IMG/VR virus record: IMGVR_UViG_3300009104_002189
Coordinates: 1-39,567 of that record
Length of the DNA: 39,567 nucleotides
DNA from: a virus
Direction: 5' to 3' (one strand)
The notes beneath the pieces are model-generated. The model did not search any database. It had not been told where the DNA came from and saw only the letters and a program-made list of their open reading frames with translations. Below, piece after piece: positions 31,528 through 38,881 of the stretch (position 1 is the stretch's first letter; each line of letters starts with the position of its first letter). Position numbers and translations under genes: made by a program.

Positions 31528-32932
31528 AGAATACGGATACGATATTCAAAAAGTTTATCTAGAAATGATGCTAGGAAATGCAGAAGCATTTGTTAGATGT
31601 CAATCTATATTTGATCAGTCTTTATTTGATAGAAAATTACAAAGTGCGGCAGATTATCTTAACAAATATGTTGCTGAACATAATGCATTACCAACACCAG
31701 ATATGATTAATGCAAATTGTAAAACAGATTTAAAAGTACCTGAAGGACTTCATGAATCTCATTATGATTGGTTACTAGGAGACTTTGAAACATTTGTTAG
31801 ACATAAAAGTCTTGAAAGAGCTATATTAAAATCTGCAGATATGTTAGAAAAAGGTGACTATGGTCCAGTTGAAGACTTGGTTAAAAAGGCAGTCCAAATA
31901 GGACTACACAAAGATTTAGGTACAGATTATTTTAAAGATCCAAAAGAAAGATTAATGAAATTAAAAAATCAGGCTGGTCAAGTTAGTACAGGCTGGTCAA
32001 CATTAGATAGAAAACTATTTGGCGGATTTAATAAAGGAGAACTTAATATATTTGCAGGAGGATCAGGTGCAGGTAAATCTTTATTTCTTACAAATTTAGG
32101 TTGTAACTGGACATTAGCAGGATTGAATATTTTATATATTAGCTTTGAATTAAGTGAAGAATTAATATCAATGAGAATAGATAGTATGCTTACTGACATT
32201 CCAACAAAGAAAATTTTTAAAGAATTAGAAGGTGTTGAAATGAAAGTAAAAATACTTGGCAAGAAAGCTGGTAAATTCCAAATTAAATATTTGCCAAGTG
32301 GTAAAAATGCAAACGATATTAGATCATTTATTAAGGAATATGAAATTAAAACACAAAGCAAAGTAGATGTATTGCTAGTTGATTATTTAGATTTAATGAT
32401 GCCTATATCTAAAAAAGTATCTCCAAGTGATTTATTTGTTAAAGATAAGTTTGTATCAGAAGAATTAAGAAATTTATCAATGGAATTAGGAATTATATTT
32501 GTAACTGCATCACAATTGAACAGAGGTTCGGTTGAAGAAATAGAATTTGATCACTCACATATAGCAGGCGGTATTAGTAAAATACAAACTGCTGATAATG
32601 TATTTGGTATATTCACTAGTAGAGCAATGAGAGAACGTGGAAGATATCAAATACAATTAATGAAAACTAGATCATCTAGTGGTATTGGTAGTAAAATAGA
32701 TTTAGAATTTGATATAGATTCATTAAGAATTAGAGATTTAATTGAAGATGAAGACGCTCAAAAATATGATAAACGAGTAGGTCAAGTATATAATACATTA
32801 AAGAAAACATCACCAGACCAACCAGAAACAACAGCCGTTGATCCTAGTAAAGGTACTAGAATACCTCAAGCTAAAACAGAAGGCGATTCTACTAAATTGC
32901 GAGAGTTTTTATCTAATCTAGACAAAGAGTAA
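31505..32932 (+). CDS. 41: Replicative DNA helicase gp41
   Basis: Start placed at 31505, 475 residues, exactly the T4 gp41 size. This DnaB-like hexameric helicase works with primase gp61. The N-terminal domain (MEKSRQNKEYGYDIQKVYLE to about 150) precedes a RecA core: GGFNKGELNIFAGGSGAGKS with Walker A at 185-192 and KVDVLLVDYLDLMMPISKKV as Walker B. FVTASQLNRGSVEEIEFDHS and QLMKTRSSSGIG complete motif H3/H4. The start at 31469 would lie upstream of the promoter; the coupled promoter and the M-E-K-S-R start argue for 31505. Confidence 0.95.
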   Translation: MEKSRQNKEYGYDIQKVYLEMMLGNAEAFVRCQSIFDQSLFDRKLQSAADYLNKYVAEHNALPTPDMINANCKTDLKVPEGLHESHYDWLLGDFETFVRHKSLERAILKSADMLEKGDYGPVEDLVKKAVQIGLHKDLGTDYFKDPKERLMKLKNQAGQVSTGWSTLDRKLFGGFNKGELNIFAGGSGAGKSLFLTNLGCNWTLAGLNILYISFELSEELISMRIDSMLTDIPTKKIFKELEGVEMKVKILGKKAGKFQIKYLPSGKNANDIRSFIKEYEIKTQSKVDVLLVDYLDLMMPISKKVSPSDLFVKDKFVSEELRNLSMELGIIFVTASQLNRGSVEEIEFDHSHIAGGISKIQTADNVFGIFTSRAMRERGRYQIQLMKTRSSSGIGSKIDLEFDIDSLRIRDLIEDEDAQKYDKRVGQVYNTLKKTSPDQPETTAVDPSKGTRIPQAKTEGDSTKLREFLSNLDKE

Positions 32933-32934
32933 TA

Positions 32935-33423
32935 ATGAGATTATATAAAAACAAAAGATCCAATATACATAGGAATGGCTTGTCTGCCTCTACTAATATT
33001 AAAAAAGGTCAAAGAATTATCCAGTATAAAGGAAAGAAAATTAGTCACGATAAAGCAGAAACAGATCCAAAGTATGATAACGATAAAGAGATTTACTTGT
33101 TTAATTTAAACAAACAGTACGATCTTGATGGTGATTTTAAATTTAATACTGCTCGATTAATAAATCATTCCTGTAATCCTAACTGTGAAGTTTTTGATTA
33201 TAACAGACAATTATGGATTTTTGCTATAAAGAATATTAAAAAAGACGAAGAGTTAACTTATGATTATGGGTTTAGTTTTGATAAAACAGACTACAAACAA
33301 TACCCTTGTAAGTGTGGATCATCTAATTGCGTAGGTTATATTGTTCGAGAGGGATCAAGATGGCGAATAAGCCGCGAAGCGGTCGTCCGCCAGAAAGTAA
33401 GCAGTCGCGAAGCGACGCGGTAG
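32935..33423 (+). CDS. SET-domain protein lysine methyltransferase
   Basis: A 162-residue protein with a compact SET domain. It begins with SNIHRNGLSASTNIKKGQRI (SET-N), has FNTARLINHSCNPNCEVF (NHSCxPN at 77-83) and KDEELTYDYGFSF with Y109/Y111 of the catalytic 'ELTYDY'. A post-SET zinc cluster KQYPCKCGSSNCVGYI follows: C125, C127, C132 plus C80. All substrate/SAM signature residues are present, with no pre-SET. Family members methylate lysines on histones or other proteins. The last 20 residues are encoded by a GC-rich inverted-repeat region and may be a tail of little importance. It is two bases after gp41. Confidence 0.85.
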   Translation: MRLYKNKRSNIHRNGLSASTNIKKGQRIIQYKGKKISHDKAETDPKYDNDKEIYLFNLNKQYDLDGDFKFNTARLINHSCNPNCEVFDYNRQLWIFAIKNIKKDEELTYDYGFSFDKTDYKQYPCKCGSSNCVGYIVREGSRWRISREAVVRQKVSSREATR

Positions 33424-33482
33424 CATTCGGTAAACAGATTTTATATGATTTTTCTTTTGACGCCTGCACGTTTAACGTCTAA
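33360..33482 (+). CDS. Possible overlapping 40-aa AT-hook-like micro-protein
   Basis: A different frame inside the SET gene opens with a strong Shine-Dalgarno (GAGAGGG at 33347-33353, six bases before the ATG at 33360). It has 40 codons: MANKPRSGRPPESKQSRSDA, then VAFGKQILYDFSFDACTFNV. KPRSGRPPE resembles an AT-hook core (GRP flanked by basic residues). Its second half overlaps the convergent amidinotransferase gene. This is a candidate, not a certain gene. Confidence 0.4.
   Translation: MANKPRSGRPPESKQSRSDAVAFGKQILYDFSFDACTFNV
33372..33416. repeat. Two GCGAAGC mini-hairpins at a convergent gene junction
   Basis: CCGC-GAA-GCGG at 33372-33382 and GTCGC-GAA-GCGAC at 33404-33416. Each contains GCGAAGC, the heptamer known for forming an exceptionally stable DNA mini-hairpin with a sheared G-A loop. 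They lie in a conspicuous GC-rich patch at the end of the SET gene, next to the 3' end of the opposing minus-strand operon. They may act as transcription or replication-fork signals, or as terminators on either strand; no T-run is adjacent. Confidence 0.6.
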
Positions 33483-34505
33483 TGTACTACAATGTATTCC
33501 ACCATCCCAATACAAATAATGACGTTGCTCCACTACGTGGCAATCGATGTGCAAGGACTTTAGTTTTTCAAACAATTTAGGTATGTGTCTTGCAAACACA
33601 ATATTGTTTCTATCTAATATTAATACGTTTAAATCAAAGCAAACTTCTTGACTGTACCCTCTCCAATTCTCTAAATACTTGTCTAACCAAGCAACATCCA
33701 TTTTATCTCGTGCTTTAGCATAGTCTTGAATATACCTATCCATTTTTAATTCGGGCAAACAATCACTAACATCTATTAATTTTTTGTTATGCAAACACTT
33801 AGGCACCCAATCCATTCCAGCATGAATTACTGTTTCATCATCTATCATAATAAAGCCGTGGTCAATGTGTCCAAACTCTTTAACTCGTGTACCTTCGTTA
33901 CTAATAAATCTATATTCAGGTAGCTCACGCTTACACCACTCTAATCCAGTTTGACTTCCAGGACCTCGTGTATTAACAATAAATGCATCGCCCGCCTTAA
34001 ACATTGTAGCTGTATGCCACAACACTCTATCAGATAATTTGTCTACATACGTTCTATCACTCATAAACCATTCGTCTGTAGTATTCAAATCCATAAGCAT
34101 AGGGGCTGGTTGACTCATCCAACGATAGCCTTCACGGAATAATTTTTCAAATATTTCATAATAGCTAATAGCATCAAAGTATCTGTCTGTATAACTTGTA
34201 TAAGTTTGCATAATGTTTTTACCCATAACCATATACTGATCTCTTGGTACGATTGGTGCAATTGGTACATTTATGTTGAACTGTGGCATTTTTACAGCAT
34301 TATATTTGTAAACATTAGGACGATATACTTCAACACCCCCTTTTGTAAGAAAGGTTGATAATGCTTCTAAATCTTGTTTAGTTTCTTCTAGGATATGATT
34401 AAATTGTTTAATGTTGCCTTTAGTCAACAAATGATCCACGTCTCCAGGAGAGTACGTGTCTCCTACGATTACAGATTGTAATGGATCATATTCTGTGTAG
34501 ATCAT
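33441..34505 (-). CDS. Arginine:X amidinotransferase (AGAT/StrB pentein family)
   Basis: A 354-residue pentein enzyme that moves the amidino group of arginine to an amine acceptor. It aligns by eye with human glycine amidinotransferase: TATMFKAGDAFIVNTRGPGS with D173, EFGHIDHGFIMI with H213 and YWDGGIHCSTLDVKRAG with nucleophile C339, the counterparts of D254, H303 and C407. FDLNVLILDRNNIVFARHIP corresponds to the conserved 'NVL.ld...v......' strand. All three catalytic residues are present. It is the last gene of a seven-gene minus-strand operon and overlaps the 2OG oxygenase gene by four bases. The acceptor is unknown; glycine, lysine or an aminated sugar are possible. Confidence 0.88.
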   Translation of the reverse strand: MIYTEYDPLQSVIVGDTYSPGDVDHLLTKGNIKQFNHILEETKQDLEALSTFLTKGGVEVYRPNVYKYNAVKMPQFNINVPIAPIVPRDQYMVMGKNIMQTYTSYTDRYFDAISYYEIFEKLFREGYRWMSQPAPMLMDLNTTDEWFMSDRTYVDKLSDRVLWHTATMFKAGDAFIVNTRGPGSQTGLEWCKRELPEYRFISNEGTRVKEFGHIDHGFIMIDDETVIHAGMDWVPKCLHNKKLIDVSDCLPELKMDRYIQDYAKARDKMDVAWLDKYLENWRGYSQEVCFDLNVLILDRNNIVFARHIPKLFEKLKSLHIDCHVVEQRHYLYWDGGIHCSTLDVKRAGVKRKII

Positions 34506-35038
34506 AACATATATCCTTTGTTTATAAAAATTTGTATGCTGTGTCGCACAACATCTTTATTTGTAATTTGTGTTATTGCGTGGGGGAAGTCTTGTGGATT
34601 TAATATTAATCTGTTTGCTATAGGTTCTACAAACTCTCCTGTAGTACTAGTCCAACGATTTTTCCACATAAAGAATCCTCCATCGTTTGGATTCCATTCT
34701 GCATTCATAAAAAATGTAATGCCACAATAGTCTATGTTATCTGTTTTCCAATCTGATAAACGATCACAATGAAAATTTGAATAGTATGGAGCTCTTGTTA
34801 TATGATATCTTACATCAAAGTCTGCTTTGTCCCAATCTATTTTACAAAAGTCTTGTTCTTCTAATTCATTCATAAACATAGTTCTTGCTATACCTTCTAC
34901 ACGATATAACTTAACATTGTCTAATCCTTTATGATCTTCTTCATCACTAGGAAGCTCCATAGGAGCCTTTTCATTTTGTAATGCATCTACAAAGTTTTTA
35001 TAAACTTCTTCGCTTAAAAAGTTATCAACTATTTTCAT
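34502..35038 (-). CDS. Fe(II)/2-oxoglutarate-dependent dioxygenase (prolyl-hydroxylase-like)
   Basis: A 178-residue double-stranded beta-helix oxygenase. The facial triad is FHCDR (H90, D92) and PHAITQI (H153), and RHSIQIF supplies R165 for 2-oxoglutarate. CGITFFMNAEWNPNDGGFFM is the typical 'l..flN..w...dGG.l' of the P4H-like class, and PIANRLILNPQDFPHAI matches 'p...r.vlF....H'. It probably hydroxylates an amino acid or protein side chain. It overlaps the aminotransferase and amidinotransferase genes by four bases on each side, implying coordinated synthesis of the three. Confidence 0.9.
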   Translation of the reverse strand: MKIVDNFLSEEVYKNFVDALQNEKAPMELPSDEEDHKGLDNVKLYRVEGIARTMFMNELEEQDFCKIDWDKADFDVRYHITRAPYYSNFHCDRLSDWKTDNIDYCGITFFMNAEWNPNDGGFFMWKNRWTSTTGEFVEPIANRLILNPQDFPHAITQITNKDVVRHSIQIFINKGYML

Positions 35039-36129
35039 TTTAATTGCTCCTTTAAGATGTCAAAGTATTCATCTGTAGCATTAATTGGGATAACAAAAAA
35101 CTGTCTATCCTCTCCTCGTTTAATGTCAAAGATTAATCCAAAGTGTCCTACAATGTCATATCCAGCTTCTTTAAAAATATGAATTGCTCGTTCTTTTAAT
35201 GTAAAATGAAATTCAAATGGCATTTCTTCGTGCAACAAGTCTATGTATTTTAATGTACTTAAGATACCTGCTTGACTAAAATTGTATGTAAATCCATGTT
35301 CCCAATCAAAATTATCAGGGATCACTTCATCTATTCGTTGTCCATACATAGTAGCACTCAACGGAAAAAAGCCTGCTGTTATGGCTTTACCCATCGTGAA
35401 TATATCGGGCTTGACAGGCAATTTATACCATCCGACAAAACTGCCTGTCTTGCCTCCCCCTATAAAGATGTCATCAAGTATTAACACAACTCCTTGTTTT
35501 TGAAGTTGAGTTAACTTGTTCCAAAATTGTTCAGTGTTGGGTTGCAACGTCTGACTATAAGAACAAGTTTCTACAATGATACACATCACTTCGCTCCAAT
35601 CGATGCTGGAGATATCGAAGTCCTTTTTTAATTTGATGACTTGGTCATACGGTTTAAGCGTATAAAAAGGATCACCAAACAAACCGTCTCCCAGGTTGTA
35701 ATTTAAAAATGTACTACCGTGGTAACTGTTTTCAAAGCACACAATCTTTGTGCGTTTGTTTTGTCCTACAATTTTTTGATATGCTGAAGCTAATTTAATT
35801 GCTCCTTCGTTAGCGTCACTGCCACTTAATGCAAATATACTTTTATATCCACACATTTGAAACAGTTGATCCGCTAACATATAACTGGAATCATTCAAAT
35901 ATAAATTTTCGTTTCTTACAATACTTTCTGCTATTTCGGGTTTTATTTGCATATTTTTGTGGACGTAATCTAATATGTCTGGTCTATTAAACCCTAATAA
36001 AAAACAACCATAGTGCAACAAAGGATCAATAATTTTTTTATTATCTTTAATATAGCCGTATTGCCAATGCGGCTTGGCTACATTAGTTAATTGTTGTGGC
36101 CCGGGTATTAATCCTTTTAAATGTTTCAC
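35035..36129 (-). CDS. Class III (fold type I) PLP-dependent aminotransferase
   Basis: A 364-residue aminotransferase (usual length about 420-450 aa; loops are shortened). SIFALSGSDANEGAIKLASA is the 'SGSEANE.AiKlA' cofactor phosphate region, and FENSYHGSTF the 'nyYHG.T' motif. VVLILDDIFIGGGKTGSFVG gives D219 (LxxDE-type) and 'G.gRtG'. PDIFTMGKAITAGFFPLSA places the Schiff-base lysine at K248. The family includes ornithine, GABA and GSA aminotransferases. It could aminate a carbonyl to provide the amine acceptor for the adjacent amidinotransferase, as in streptidine-type pathways, though this link is inferred. No transmembrane segment. Confidence 0.9.
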   Translation of the reverse strand: MKHLKGLIPGPQQLTNVAKPHWQYGYIKDNKKIIDPLLHYGCFLLGFNRPDILDYVHKNMQIKPEIAESIVRNENLYLNDSSYMLADQLFQMCGYKSIFALSGSDANEGAIKLASAYQKIVGQNKRTKIVCFENSYHGSTFLNYNLGDGLFGDPFYTLKPYDQVIKLKKDFDISSIDWSEVMCIIVETCSYSQTLQPNTEQFWNKLTQLQKQGVVLILDDIFIGGGKTGSFVGWYKLPVKPDIFTMGKAITAGFFPLSATMYGQRIDEVIPDNFDWEHGFTYNFSQAGILSTLKYIDLLHEEMPFEFHFTLKERAIHIFKEAGYDIVGHFGLIFDIKRGEDRQFFVIPINATDEYFDILKEQLK

Positions 36130-36134
36130 TTATT

Positions 36135-36671
36135 CTATTCTATTCTTATTTCTATTTGGTCGTATGTTATATTGTTGTTTCCTTCAAATGCTTTTTTTGA
36201 TTCTAATTTTATGTCAATAGGTTGTTGTGCAATTATAGGATGAGCTAAATTTACTTGTTTAAAATCTCCTTTATGAAATTCTTTATCCAACATAGATACA
36301 TTATCATTAATTTGCAACTTAACATAATAATCTTCTATTAAATTTTCACTTCCTCCTACAAAGTTTTTTCTATCAAACATTGTATTAATAACATTAGTAG
36401 CTGGGTCAATTGTAAATTTAACAATAACCTTTTCATTACTAGCATTAAATTTTATATCATAGTCTAACACCAATTTACTTGGCGAATCATCTGACATTTC
36501 TACTTGTTTGCTTTCTGTAATTGGCAACAGTTCTTCTGCATCATTTATATTTTTGAATACAACATTGTTATTAAATGAAATATTCAAGTTGTTTTCGTAC
36601 CCGTGATCTGCCTTGGAAAAATATCTTTTTCCATCTTCTTTAGGGCACGTAAGTCTTATCGTTCTATTCAT
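36135..36671 (-). CDS. Beta-rich protein of the amidinotransferase operon, unknown
   Basis: A 178-residue acidic protein without a recognised domain. Alternating strands include LNISFNNNVVFKNI, LVLDYDIKFNASNEKVIVKF, YYVKLQINDNVSML and HPIIAQQPIDIKLESKK. Segment order KFTID...FDRKNF...YYVKLQINDN...D.E...G.F resembles the protein at 37388, suggesting distant paralogues. No Cys or His cluster, signal peptide or membrane segment. It could be a binding or scaffold subunit for the neighbouring enzymes or a virion component. It lies five bases upstream of the aminotransferase and overlaps the next oxygenase by eight bases. Confidence 0.65.
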   Translation of the reverse strand: MNRTIRLTCPKEDGKRYFSKADHGYENNLNISFNNNVVFKNINDAEELLPITESKQVEMSDDSPSKLVLDYDIKFNASNEKVIVKFTIDPATNVINTMFDRKNFVGGSENLIEDYYVKLQINDNVSMLDKEFHKGDFKQVNLAHPIIAQQPIDIKLESKKAFEGNNNITYDQIEIRIE

Positions 36672-37401
36672 ATACTACCTCCTTAAAAAGTTCTAGAGCT
36701 TCATTAAAACTTAAATGTTCTCCTGTATTATTTAATATTGTAAATGATAATGTCCACCTACTTTGACCAGCATCAGGGTTATATGTGTCATGCAATTGAC
36801 CTACGTTCATTAAACTAGGTTTATCTATAACTGCTTCATGTACTAAATCTAAATCTTCTTTATTAGCACTATAACACTTATAACAGTCTATATCAGGTAC
36901 GACACCAGCTTCTTCTAACCCTTTATTAACTTCTGTCGTATCATGTACAATTTCTTTCAACTTACTTTCATCTTTAACTCTCCACCATCGTGTAACACTA
37001 TTACTAGGACCCCAAGTAAAATTAATTTTACAAGCGTCTTTTATGTCTGGTTTAATTGTTGTATCATTATGCACTGGAATACTACCATTTGTTTTTGTAA
37101 AAAATCCTTCTACTACATTACTAACTTTTAAATTATATTTGCTTAACCAGTCTATAAAATCTTGTTGCACAACATCTTTACCCATATATGTTATAAAATT
37201 ATTTTCTAAATCTTTTTCAAACATTTTAGGTTTATTAAACACAACAGGTAATTTTAAATATCTATGATAAATGTTTTTTGCAATATTAATTCTTTTACCA
37301 TGTGATATCATATCCGGAGCGTAAATTACTTTCTCCCCAAAACCTGCTTCTCGATGTTTACGATAAGCCGCCATTCTTTCAAAATAATTATCTTCGCTCA
37401 T
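36664..37401 (-). CDS. Putative Fe(II)/2OG oxygenase-like protein
   Basis: A 245-residue protein. GSIPVHNDTTIKPDI gives an H-x-D (H111, D113). NVGQLHDTYNPDAGQSRWTL gives H204 and R215 with 'R-x-x-x-S-F', the arrangement of aspartyl/asparaginyl-hydroxylase-like beta-helix enzymes. The core also has CKINFTWGPSNSVTRWWRV. The N-terminal ~100 residues are helical and basic. The order H-x-D, H, R is as expected for Fe(II)/2OG binding. Whether it is active, and on what, is unknown. The gene overlaps its neighbours by 14 and 8 bases. Confidence 0.65.
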   Translation of the reverse strand: MSEDNYFERMAAYRKHREAGFGEKVIYAPDMISHGKRINIAKNIYHRYLKLPVVFNKPKMFEKDLENNFITYMGKDVVQQDFIDWLSKYNLKVSNVVEGFFTKTNGSIPVHNDTTIKPDIKDACKINFTWGPSNSVTRWWRVKDESKLKEIVHDTTEVNKGLEEAGVVPDIDCYKCYSANKEDLDLVHEAVIDKPSLMNVGQLHDTYNPDAGQSRWTLSFTILNNTGEHLSFNEALELFKEVVYE

Positions 37402-37978
37402 TTATTGTCCACTTAACTCCTTGTGTAAATGTAGAATTTTTATTTGTACTACCATAACCATATTCTTCTATTTCAAAAACTAAAGGAGTATTATTGTTCC
37501 ATTCAAAAACTTTAGTAGCTCTATAAAGTTGTCCTGCTTTTATTTCTTGATCAACAATAAGTTTTTCATTATTAAATTTAAAATGAAATTTTTCACAACC
37601 TATTCCAAACTTATCATTAAAAGAATTTAAATCATTTTCAGGTACATCACCTACGTCTAATGTAAAATTTATTTTCCATTTTCCATTAGATGATTGTAAT
37701 TGCATTAATGCAGAAAGTTCTATTTGTTCTTCGTCTTGTACCCAACGTTGTGTGTTTATTAAATTTAATATATTACTTTCTTTTATTTCTATATCTGCTG
37801 TTCTTTGTATTGATCCTTTATCCATTTGTTCTTTAGATAATTCTATAGTAGGCCAACACTCTACATCATTCCAATATGTAGATAATAAATCTTGTAAGGA
37901 TCCTTCCTCTATTAAAGGATTTTTAACATCATCCGATCTATGTATAGGCCAATAATCAAATTGTAATTGCTTTATCAT
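37388..37978 (-). CDS. Beta-rich protein of the amidinotransferase operon, unknown
   Basis: A 196-residue protein with an N-terminal IKQLQFDYWPIHRSDDVKNP, helical SLQDLLSTYWNDVECW, then strands WKINFTLDVGDVPENDLNSF, CEKFHFKFNNEKLIVDQEIK and PLVFEIEEYGYGSTNKNSTF. The strand-rich C-terminal half has the same order as the protein at 36135. No catalytic motif is evident. Close spacing (three bases after the first oxygenase, 14-base overlap with the next) places it in the same operon. It may be a partner or binding subunit. Confidence 0.6.
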   Translation of the reverse strand: MIKQLQFDYWPIHRSDDVKNPLIEEGSLQDLLSTYWNDVECWPTIELSKEQMDKGSIQRTADIEIKESNILNLINTQRWVQDEEQIELSALMQLQSSNGKWKINFTLDVGDVPENDLNSFNDKFGIGCEKFHFKFNNEKLIVDQEIKAGQLYRATKVFEWNNNTPLVFEIEEYGYGSTNKNSTFTQGVKWTINERR

Positions 37979-37981
37979 ATT

Positions 37982-38530
37982 TTAATAAAAATGATGATAT
38001 TTAATTCTTTCATCATCTATTTTTTCTCCTATAAAATGATATATGTATTTGATTTGTTTTCCAATATTAAATCCACAATGTTCTGCATCTATTTTATTCC
38101 ATTGATATACAGCACCTTGTTCTTCCATATGATAACAATCTTTTTCAACAATTAATGTACTACCCATACAAGGATTTGATATATGACAATGATATCTAAC
38201 AAAACTATCTTTTGGTTGATCGCCCAACACTTCATTTATTTCTTGATCATCAATATGAGGTGGAACACAATATCCTGTTTTCATTTCGCTAATCCAACAC
38301 ATAACAGGTTTGGCATTTAACCAATTGCCAAAATCTTTATTAACATTGCCAAAACCATCATGAAAGGTTTCAAAATCTATTATATTGGCAACATTCTTAA
38401 AGGCTGTTTCAATTTGTATTTTGTCTTTATAATCTGAAGGAGTTGACTCGTATTGACGTTTTACACCGTCAAGATTTTTGATTATCTGATTCCAATCGAC
38501 TTGGATAAATTTTCCAATATATTTCTTCAT
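37982..38530 (-). CDS. Fe(II)/2OG oxygenase-like protein, first gene of the late minus-strand operon
   Basis: Start chosen at 38530 (182 residues), 11 bases after a late box; an earlier in-frame ATG at 38572 would begin upstream of that box. CWISEMKTGYCVPPHIDDQE gives H92-x-D94, and IDAEHCGFNIGKQIKYIYHF gives H151 with a basic residue after it, as in aspartyl/asparaginyl hydroxylases and related beta-helix enzymes. VRYHCHISNPCMGSTLIVEK corresponds to the middle strands ('R.h..i..p......v'). It leads the operon and so is expressed first. Substrate unknown. Confidence 0.7.
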   Translation of the reverse strand: MKKYIGKFIQVDWNQIIKNLDGVKRQYESTPSDYKDKIQIETAFKNVANIIDFETFHDGFGNVNKDFGNWLNAKPVMCWISEMKTGYCVPPHIDDQEINEVLGDQPKDSFVRYHCHISNPCMGSTLIVEKDCYHMEEQGAVYQWNKIDAEHCGFNIGKQIKYIYHFIGEKIDDERIKYHHFY

Positions 38531-38541
38531 AGGGGTAAAAA

Positions 38542-38549
38542 TATTTATG
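38542..38549 (-). promoter_or_regulatory. T4-type late promoter of the minus-strand operon
   Basis: On the minus strand CATAAATA, one mismatch from TATAAATA. Expected +1 at about 38536 gives a leader of about six bases to the ATG at 38530, without a Shine-Dalgarno. It is the only promoter-like element seen upstream of the seven overlapping genes. Confidence 0.6.
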
Positions 38550-38662
38550 AAATGGTGTTTTTGAAATTGCAAGAACAGGCTGTATTTTGGTGGTGGTAGG
38601 CACGTATATTAATTTACAAACAAGACCCTTGTAGCGACGTCTGTGAGCTTATAAAGTGCTAA

Positions 38663-38701
38663 TATAATGGGCTTTAGAGTTTAATCTAATAACCCATTAT
38701 A
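38663..38701. other. Intergenic stem-loop, possible terminator or structured RNA
   Basis: TATAATGGG (38663-38671) pairs with CCCATTATA (38693-38701), nine perfect base pairs, and a nested TTAGA/TCTAA stem lies inside. It sits in the 216-base gap 38531-38746, in which I see no other gene, downstream of the 35-aa minus-strand gene. Neither strand has a T-run after it, so a Rho-independent terminator is not certain; an RNA processing or stability element is an alternative. Confidence 0.45.
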
Positions 38702-38746
38702 AAAGTTCTGTCTATTGTAGGATTTTGGTTTTGGAATATTTTTGGC

Positions 38747-38854
38747 TTAGAATATAGCCCACAGTATAATAACTGCAACAACGACAATTCCTATCTTCTG
38801 TACGTTACTTCCTTTAGTCCAAAGTCCTGTAACTTTACTAATCATATTATTCAT
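38747..38854 (-). CDS. 35-aa single-pass membrane micro-protein
   Basis: ATG at 38854 with an excellent Shine-Dalgarno AAGGAGA seven bases upstream and a late box (38889-38882) behind it; stop TAA at 38749-38747. The product is MNNMISKVTGLWTKGSNVQK followed by IGIVVVAVIILWAIF, one membrane helix with a positively charged N-terminal side. The combination of promoter, ribosome site and helix makes this micro-gene convincing. Function unknown; a late small membrane protein could act in lysis or envelope change. Confidence 0.65.
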   Translation of the reverse strand: MNNMISKVTGLWTKGSNVQKIGIVVVAVIILWAIF

Positions 38855-38881
38855 AATTGTCTCCTTGTCTTAATTAAACAA

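Noticed and set aside
38573-38746. tRNA or other known RNA gene in the gap
   Set aside because: No cloverleaf, T-loop motif or CCA end could be found on either strand; only a simple stem-loop is present.
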